Origin: an uncultured Alphaproteobacteria bacterium
GTDB taxonomy: Bacteria > Pseudomonadota > Alphaproteobacteria > Rhizobiales > Pleomorphomonadaceae
Reading direction: 5' to 3'
Assembly: GCA_937900425.1 (NCBI GenBank)
Contig: CALCDT010000272.1
Coordinates: 1-17,941, forward strand
DNA: 17,941 bases
Of this stretch, positions 14,634-17,941 are shown piece by piece (positions within the stretch are counted from its first letter, which is position 1; each line of letters starts with the position of its first letter). The notes under the pieces were generated by a model. It did not search any database, was not told where the DNA came from, and saw only the letters and a program-made list of their open reading frames with translations. The position numbers were made by a program, and so were the translations under genes.

Positions 14634-14670
14634 GAAGGGCTGCCCGACGACGGGTGGCCCTTCTTGCGTT
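14634..14670 (+). terminator. Terminator-like hairpin after the small ORF
   Basis: A 13-bp stem: GAAGGGCTGCCCG (14634-14646), loop ACGA, CGGGTGGCCCTTC (14651-14663). All positions pair, with two G-T wobbles. TTGCGTT follows, a weak U-tract. A smaller hairpin CCGCGA-TC-TCGCGG (14611-14624) precedes it. It would end the small-ORF transcript before the YkuD gene. Confidence 0.6.
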
Positions 14671-14792
14671 CCGGCCTCCCGCCGGACGACCTTGCGACGT
14701 CCGGACGGGGCTGCGAACCGGCTGATTTCGCGGCGATCGGATCACGTGATCACACCCATCCGACGGGTCGTTTCGGCACCGGAGAGGCGATC

Positions 14793-15344
14793 ATGGCGGG
14801 GAGGCGAAGATCGAGGGAGTTTGTCGACAGCGGCCGACGGGCCGTCGTCGCACGTCTCGTCCTCTTCCTTCCCGTCACCCTCCTCGCGGCGGCGCTCGCG
14901 GTGCCGGCGATGGCCGAAGCGCCGGTCGACGCGGTGAGGGTTTTCAAGTCCGAGCGAAGGCTAGAGCTTCTCGCCGGCGGTCGTGTGATGCGGGCCTATT
15001 CCGTGGCGCTCGGTAGCGATCCGGTGGGGCACAAGCAGCGCGAGGGCGACGGCCGCACGCCCGAGGGGCGCTACCGCCTCGACTGGCGCAATCCGGCGAG
15101 CGCCTATCACCGCTCGATCCACGTCTCCTATCCGGAGGAGCGCGACGTCGCGGCGGCGCGGGCGCGGGGCGAGGATCCTGGCGGCATGATCATGATCCAC
15201 GGCCAGCGCAACGGCTTCGGCTGGGCCGGCGGCTTCATCCAGAGTCTCGATTGGACCGACGGCTGCATCGCCGTCACCAATGCCGAGATGGACGAGATCT
15301 GGGAACTGGTCGCCGACGGCACGCCGATCGAGATCCAGCCGTGA
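14793..15344 (+). CDS. L,D-transpeptidase family (YkuD-domain) exported protein
   Basis: 183 residues. A basic N-terminus and hydrophobic segment (about 19-40) end at the signal-peptidase-like VPAMAEA, so the protein is periplasmic. The YkuD domain follows: KSERRLELL, ALGSDPVGHKQREGDGRTPEGRYRL, then the catalytic signature with H136 (MIMIHGQ) and WTDGCIAVTNAEMDEIW with nucleophile C158. The family forms 3-3 peptidoglycan cross-links or attaches proteins to peptidoglycan. The SDPVGHKQREGDGRTPEG pattern is typical of the small ErfK/YafK-like branch, whose members may cleave rather than form bonds. There is no LysM domain. The start is supported by GGAGAGG five bases upstream of ATG 14793. It is followed 121 bp later by dapF, which makes the diaminopimelate that such enzymes act on. 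Confidence 0.92.
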   Translation: MAGRRRSREFVDSGRRAVVARLVLFLPVTLLAAALAVPAMAEAPVDAVRVFKSERRLELLAGGRVMRAYSVALGSDPVGHKQREGDGRTPEGRYRLDWRNPASAYHRSIHVSYPEERDVAAARARGEDPGGMIMIHGQRNGFGWAGGFIQSLDWTDGCIAVTNAEMDEIWELVADGTPIEIQP

Positions 15345-15379
15345 TCTCCGGCCCGCACGGAAACCCGATCAGAGGCCGC

Positions 15380-15401
15380 GCCGGGCTTCTTTTCGCCCGG
15401 C
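15380..15401 (+). terminator. Hairpin between YkuD gene and dapF
   Basis: GCCGGGC (15380-15386) and GCCCGGC (15395-15401) form a 7-bp perfect stem with a T-rich loop (TTCTTTTC). There is no 3' T tract, so termination is uncertain. TATATC (15412-15417) follows and could be a -10 element for dapF. Confidence 0.35.
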
Positions 15402-15465
15402 TCCGGCGCTATATCGGATCGTGTGCGGGCGCGGCCGTCCGCGGACCGCGAGCCGGAGCCCTCCC

Positions 15466-16332
15466 GTGACCACCGTCCCCTTTGCCAAGATGAACGGCAT
15501 CGGCAACGAGATCGTCGTGCTCGACCTGCGCGGGCGCGACCTCGTGGTCACGCCGGAGGCGGCGCGGGCGATCGCGGCGACGCCGGGGGCGCATTTCGAC
15601 CAGTTGATGGTGCTCTATCCGCCGCAGGCGGCCGGCACCGACGCGCGGATGAAGATCTTCAACGTCGACGGCTCGACGTCGGCGGCCTGCGGCAACGGCA
15701 CCCGCTGCGTCGGCCTGATCCTGATGGCCGGGGAAGACAAGAGCTCGCTCTTGCTGCAGTCCGACGCCGGCCTGCTGACGGTGAAGGACGCCGGCGACGG
15801 CCTGATCTCGGTCGACATGGGCATGCCGAAGTTCGGTTGGGCCGACATTCCGCTCGCCGAGCCGTTCCACGACACCCGCTACATCGAATTGCAGATCGGG
15901 CCGATCGACCGGCCGGTGCTGCATTCGCCTTCCGTGGTCAACGTCGGCAATCCGCACGCGATCTTCTGGGTCGACGACGTCGACGCCTACGACCTCGGCC
16001 GCTTCGGTCCGCTGCTCGAGAACCATCCGATCTTTCCCGAGCGCGCCAACATCTCGCTGGCCGAGGTGCTTTCGCCCGAGCACGTCAAGGTCCGCGTCTG
16101 GGAGCGCGGCGCCGGGCTGACCCGGGCCTGCGGCTCGGCGGCCTGCGCGGTGGCGGTCTCGGCGGCGCGCACGAAGCGCACCGGGCGCAACGTCCGCATT
16201 TCGCTGCCGGGCGGCGACCTGCTGATCGACTGGCGCGACGACGACCGCATCGTCATGACCGGGCCGGCGGAACTGGAACACGTTGGCGAACTGCCGGTGG
16301 AGATCTTTTCCGGGGCCAGCGCGGCGGCGTGA
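15466..16332 (+). CDS. dapF: Diaminopimelate epimerase
   Basis: 288 residues from GTG 15466. It interconverts LL- and meso-diaminopimelate in the lysine/peptidoglycan pathway in the cytoplasm. The paired active-site cysteines are C75 (SAACGNGTRC) and C222 (TRACGSAACA). Other conserved segments are FAKMNGIGNEIVVLD at the N-terminus, SVVNVGNPHAIFWV (about 156-169) and VRVWERGAGLT with E213. The length is slightly above the usual 275-285. GTG is chosen because GGAG lies seven bases upstream and the encoded MTTVPFAKMNG starts where DapF homologues start. The next ATG would cut into the conserved first strand. It is followed by mtaB and ftsY, a common Hyphomicrobiales arrangement. Confidence 0.95.
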   Translation: MTTVPFAKMNGIGNEIVVLDLRGRDLVVTPEAARAIAATPGAHFDQLMVLYPPQAAGTDARMKIFNVDGSTSAACGNGTRCVGLILMAGEDKSSLLLQSDAGLLTVKDAGDGLISVDMGMPKFGWADIPLAEPFHDTRYIELQIGPIDRPVLHSPSVVNVGNPHAIFWVDDVDAYDLGRFGPLLENHPIFPERANISLAEVLSPEHVKVRVWERGAGLTRACGSAACAVAVSAARTKRTGRNVRISLPGGDLLIDWRDDDRIVMTGPAELEHVGELPVEIFSGASAAA

Positions 16333-16384
16333 GGGTCGCTATAGGTCCTCCGCACTGGCAATCCGCGGCGCTTTCGGCCATATA

Positions 16385-16436
16385 GCCGGGACTTCTCGAT
16401 TTTCACGCGAGGCCGCCCGGTGCGGCCGGGACTTCT
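16385..16436. repeat. 12-bp direct repeat in the dapF-mtaB gap
   Basis: GCCGGGACTTCT occurs at 16385-16396 and 16425-16436, exactly 40 bp apart, in the 111-bp gap just before mtaB. TATAGC (16381-16386) overlaps the first copy and might be a -10 element. The repeat could be paired regulator sites or a small duplication. The second copy overlaps the likely ribosome-binding region of mtaB. Confidence 0.45.
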
Positions 16437-16443
16437 GCGACCC

Positions 16444-17718
16444 ATGGCCATCGACGTCATCACCTTCGGCTGCCGTCTCAACACGGTGGAATCCGAGGTC
16501 ATGAAGAAAAAGGCCCTCGAGGCGGGGCTGACCGACGCCGTGCTGGTCAACACCTGCGCGGTGACGGGCGAAGCCGTGCGCCAGGCCCGGCAGGCGATCC
16601 GGCGGGCGCGGCGCGACAACCCGGCAGCCCGCATCATCGTCTCCGGCTGCGCGGCGCAGACCGACCCGGAGGCCTTCGCGGCGATGGCCGAGGTCGACCT
16701 CGTCGTCGGCAACGTCGAGAAGCTCGGCGAGGCGGTGTATCGCGAGGTTCCAGCAGGCTTCGGCGTCGAGGCCGAGGAGAAGGTCCGCGTCAACGACATC
16801 ATGAGCGTGACCGAGACCGCCGGCCATCTGATCGAGGGCATCGAGGGCCGGGCGCGGGCCTTCGTCCAGGTCCAGAACGGCTGCGACCACCGCTGCACCT
16901 TCTGCATCATCCCCTACGGCCGCGGCAATTCCCGCTCGGTGCCGATGGGCGAGGTGGTGGGGCAGGTGCGCCGGCTGGTCGAGAACGGCTACGGCGAGGT
17001 GGTGCTGACCGGCGTCGACCTGACGAGCTGGGGCCAGGACCTGCCCGGCGCCCCGAAGCTCGGCCGGCTGATCCGCAGCCTGCTCTCCCACGTGCCGGAG
17101 CTGAAGCGGCTGCGCATTTCCTCGATCGACAGCATCGAGGTCGACGACGACTTCATGGCGGCGATCGCCGAGGAGGAGCGGCTGATGCCGCATTTCCACC
17201 TCTCGCTGCAGTCGGGCGACGACATGATCCTGAAGCGGATGAAGCGGCGGCACCTGCGCGCCGACACCGTCCGCTTCACCGACGCGGTGCGGCGCCTGCG
17301 GCCCGACGTCGTCTTCGGCGCCGACATCATCGCCGGCTTTCCGACCGAGACCGAGGCGATGTTTGAGAACTCGCTGAAGATCGTCGACGACTGCGGCCTC
17401 ACCCATCTCCACGTCTTCCCCTATTCGCCCCGCCCCGGCACGCCGGCGGCGCGGATGCCGCAACTCGGCAGGGCGGTGATCAAGGAGCGGGCGGCGCGGC
17501 TCAGGGCCGCGGGGGAGGCGACGCTGCTCGCCCATTTCCAGGCCGAGACCGGGCGGACCCGCAAGGTGCTGGTCGAGAAGCCGGGGCTCGGGCGCACCGA
17601 ACAGTTCACCCTCACCGAGATCGACGGCGGCCTCGCCGGCGAGATCGCCGAGACCCGGATCACGGGCCACACCGGGCGGGCCCTCACCGGCCGTCTCGTC
17701 ATCAGGGACGCGGCATGA
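16444..17718 (+). CDS. mtaB: tRNA (N6-threonylcarbamoyladenosine(37)-C2)-methylthiotransferase
   Basis: 424 residues from ATG 16444. It is a radical-SAM methylthiotransferase that converts t6A37 to ms2t6A37 in ANN-decoding tRNAs. The N-terminal UPF0004 domain has cluster cysteines C10 (TFGCRLN), C38 (NTCAV) and C69 (SGCAAQ). The radical-SAM CxxxCxxC is C147, C151 and C154 (NGCDHRCTFCIIPYGRG). FHLSLQSGDD, GADIIAGFPTET and HVFPYSPRPGTPA follow, with a C-terminal TRAM-like region (about 368-424). The GCRLN/NTCAVT pattern fits MtaB/YqeV rather than MiaB or RimO. An in-frame GTG at 16420 would add 8 residues, but the ATG matches the usual MtaB N-terminus. The TGA overlaps the ATG of ftsY (ATGA), implying translational coupling. 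Confidence 0.95.
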   Translation: MAIDVITFGCRLNTVESEVMKKKALEAGLTDAVLVNTCAVTGEAVRQARQAIRRARRDNPAARIIVSGCAAQTDPEAFAAMAEVDLVVGNVEKLGEAVYREVPAGFGVEAEEKVRVNDIMSVTETAGHLIEGIEGRARAFVQVQNGCDHRCTFCIIPYGRGNSRSVPMGEVVGQVRRLVENGYGEVVLTGVDLTSWGQDLPGAPKLGRLIRSLLSHVPELKRLRISSIDSIEVDDDFMAAIAEEERLMPHFHLSLQSGDDMILKRMKRRHLRADTVRFTDAVRRLRPDVVFGADIIAGFPTETEAMFENSLKIVDDCGLTHLHVFPYSPRPGTPAARMPQLGRAVIKERAARLRAAGEATLLAHFQAETGRTRKVLVEKPGLGRTEQFTLTEIDGGLAGEIAETRITGHTGRALTGRLVIRDAA

Positions 17719-17941
17719 GCGAGCAGTCAAAATCCGGCTTCTTCCGCAAGGTCGCCGACTTCCTCGTCGCCAAGCCGGCGCCCTCGCCTGAGCCGGAGGT
17801 GATCGAGGAGCGGCCGAGGGCGCCTGCTCCCGAAACCCCCGCACCCGTGCCCGCGGCCCCCGCGGCGGCGGAGACGGAAGAGGCCGCGCCGCGGATCGCG
17901 GCGCCGGCGCCGGTGCCGGCCGACGACCTCGGCCTGCCGAC
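17715..17941 (+). CDS. ftsY: Signal recognition particle receptor FtsY, N-terminal part (3'-truncated by window)
   Basis: 75 codons visible, beginning MSEQSKSGFFRKVADFLVAK and continuing into a Pro/Ala/Glu-rich acidic stretch, with no stop before the window end. An amphipathic GFF-type start followed by a low-complexity acidic A domain is typical of FtsY, the SRP receptor GTPase for co-translational membrane targeting. The NG GTPase domain lies beyond the window, so the call rests on the N-terminus plus position: directly after mtaB with an ATGA overlap, as in many Hyphomicrobiales. Confidence 0.82.
   Translation, partial: MSEQSKSGFFRKVADFLVAKPAPSPEPEVIEERPRAPAPETPAPVPAAPAAAETEEAAPRIAAPAPVPADDLGLP

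Noticed and set aside
14166..14792. N-terminal extension of the YkuD protein frame to 14166
   Set aside because: It would begin inside the tRNA-Ser gene and read through the small-ORF locus and terminator. The signal peptide and GGAGAGG support ATG 14793.

Overview
The window is very GC-rich, with GC-loaded third codon positions. It reads as a chromosomal segment of an alphaproteobacterium, most likely of the order Hyphomicrobiales (Rhizobiales). The evidence is the dapF-mtaB-ftsY gene order at the right end, a textbook CtrA box (TTAA-N7-TTAA), an acyl-CoA synthetase of the type common in that order, and the general family content. I cannot fix the genus from sequence alone. No insertion sequence, prophage, CRISPR array, rRNA operon or obvious horizontally acquired island is visible. 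This is mostly an ordinary housekeeping and signalling region.

Layout from left to right. (1) 1-1631 (+): the C-terminal part of a YhaN-type SMC-like AAA ATPase, cut by the window edge. (2) 1745-5326 (-): a signalling pair, a methyl-accepting chemotaxis protein followed by a response regulator. The regulator's output half looks like a degenerate histidine kinase, and a CtrA box precedes it. A good intrinsic terminator separates the two genes, so they are not one simple operon. (3) 5465-7099 (-): an AMP-forming acyl-CoA synthetase with an inverted-repeat operator candidate upstream. (4) 7248-8645: divergent genes for a CAP/SCP-domain lipoprotein (-) and a small cupin (+), sharing a 486-bp intergenic region with two related GTGAC/GTCAC palindromes. 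(5) 8713-12473 (-): an overlapping opgG-opgH pair for periplasmic osmoregulated glucan synthesis, with a structured 5' leader. (6) 12795-13415 (-): a nicotinamidase. (7) 13535-13723 (-): a 62-residue zinc-ribbon protein. (8) 14148-14237 (-): tRNA-Ser(CGA).

(9) 14513-14670 (+): a compact locus, possibly a short transcript. It has a 16-base perfect complement of the 16S rRNA 3' tail acting as Shine-Dalgarno, a 23-codon GTG-initiated ORF whose 3' end carries an 8-base perfect complement to that Shine-Dalgarno, and a 13-bp stem terminator-like hairpin. It is the least conventional element here. (10) 14793-15344 (+): an L,D-transpeptidase-family (YkuD) protein. (11) 15466-17941 (+): dapF, mtaB and the start of ftsY, with mtaB and ftsY overlapping by ATGA.

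Functionally the window mixes cell-envelope work (OpgGH, YkuD protein, DapF supplying meso-diaminopimelate, lipoprotein), signal transduction (MCP, response regulator), core translation and secretion (tRNA-Ser, MtaB, FtsY), and small-molecule metabolism (acyl-CoA synthetase, nicotinamidase, cupin).
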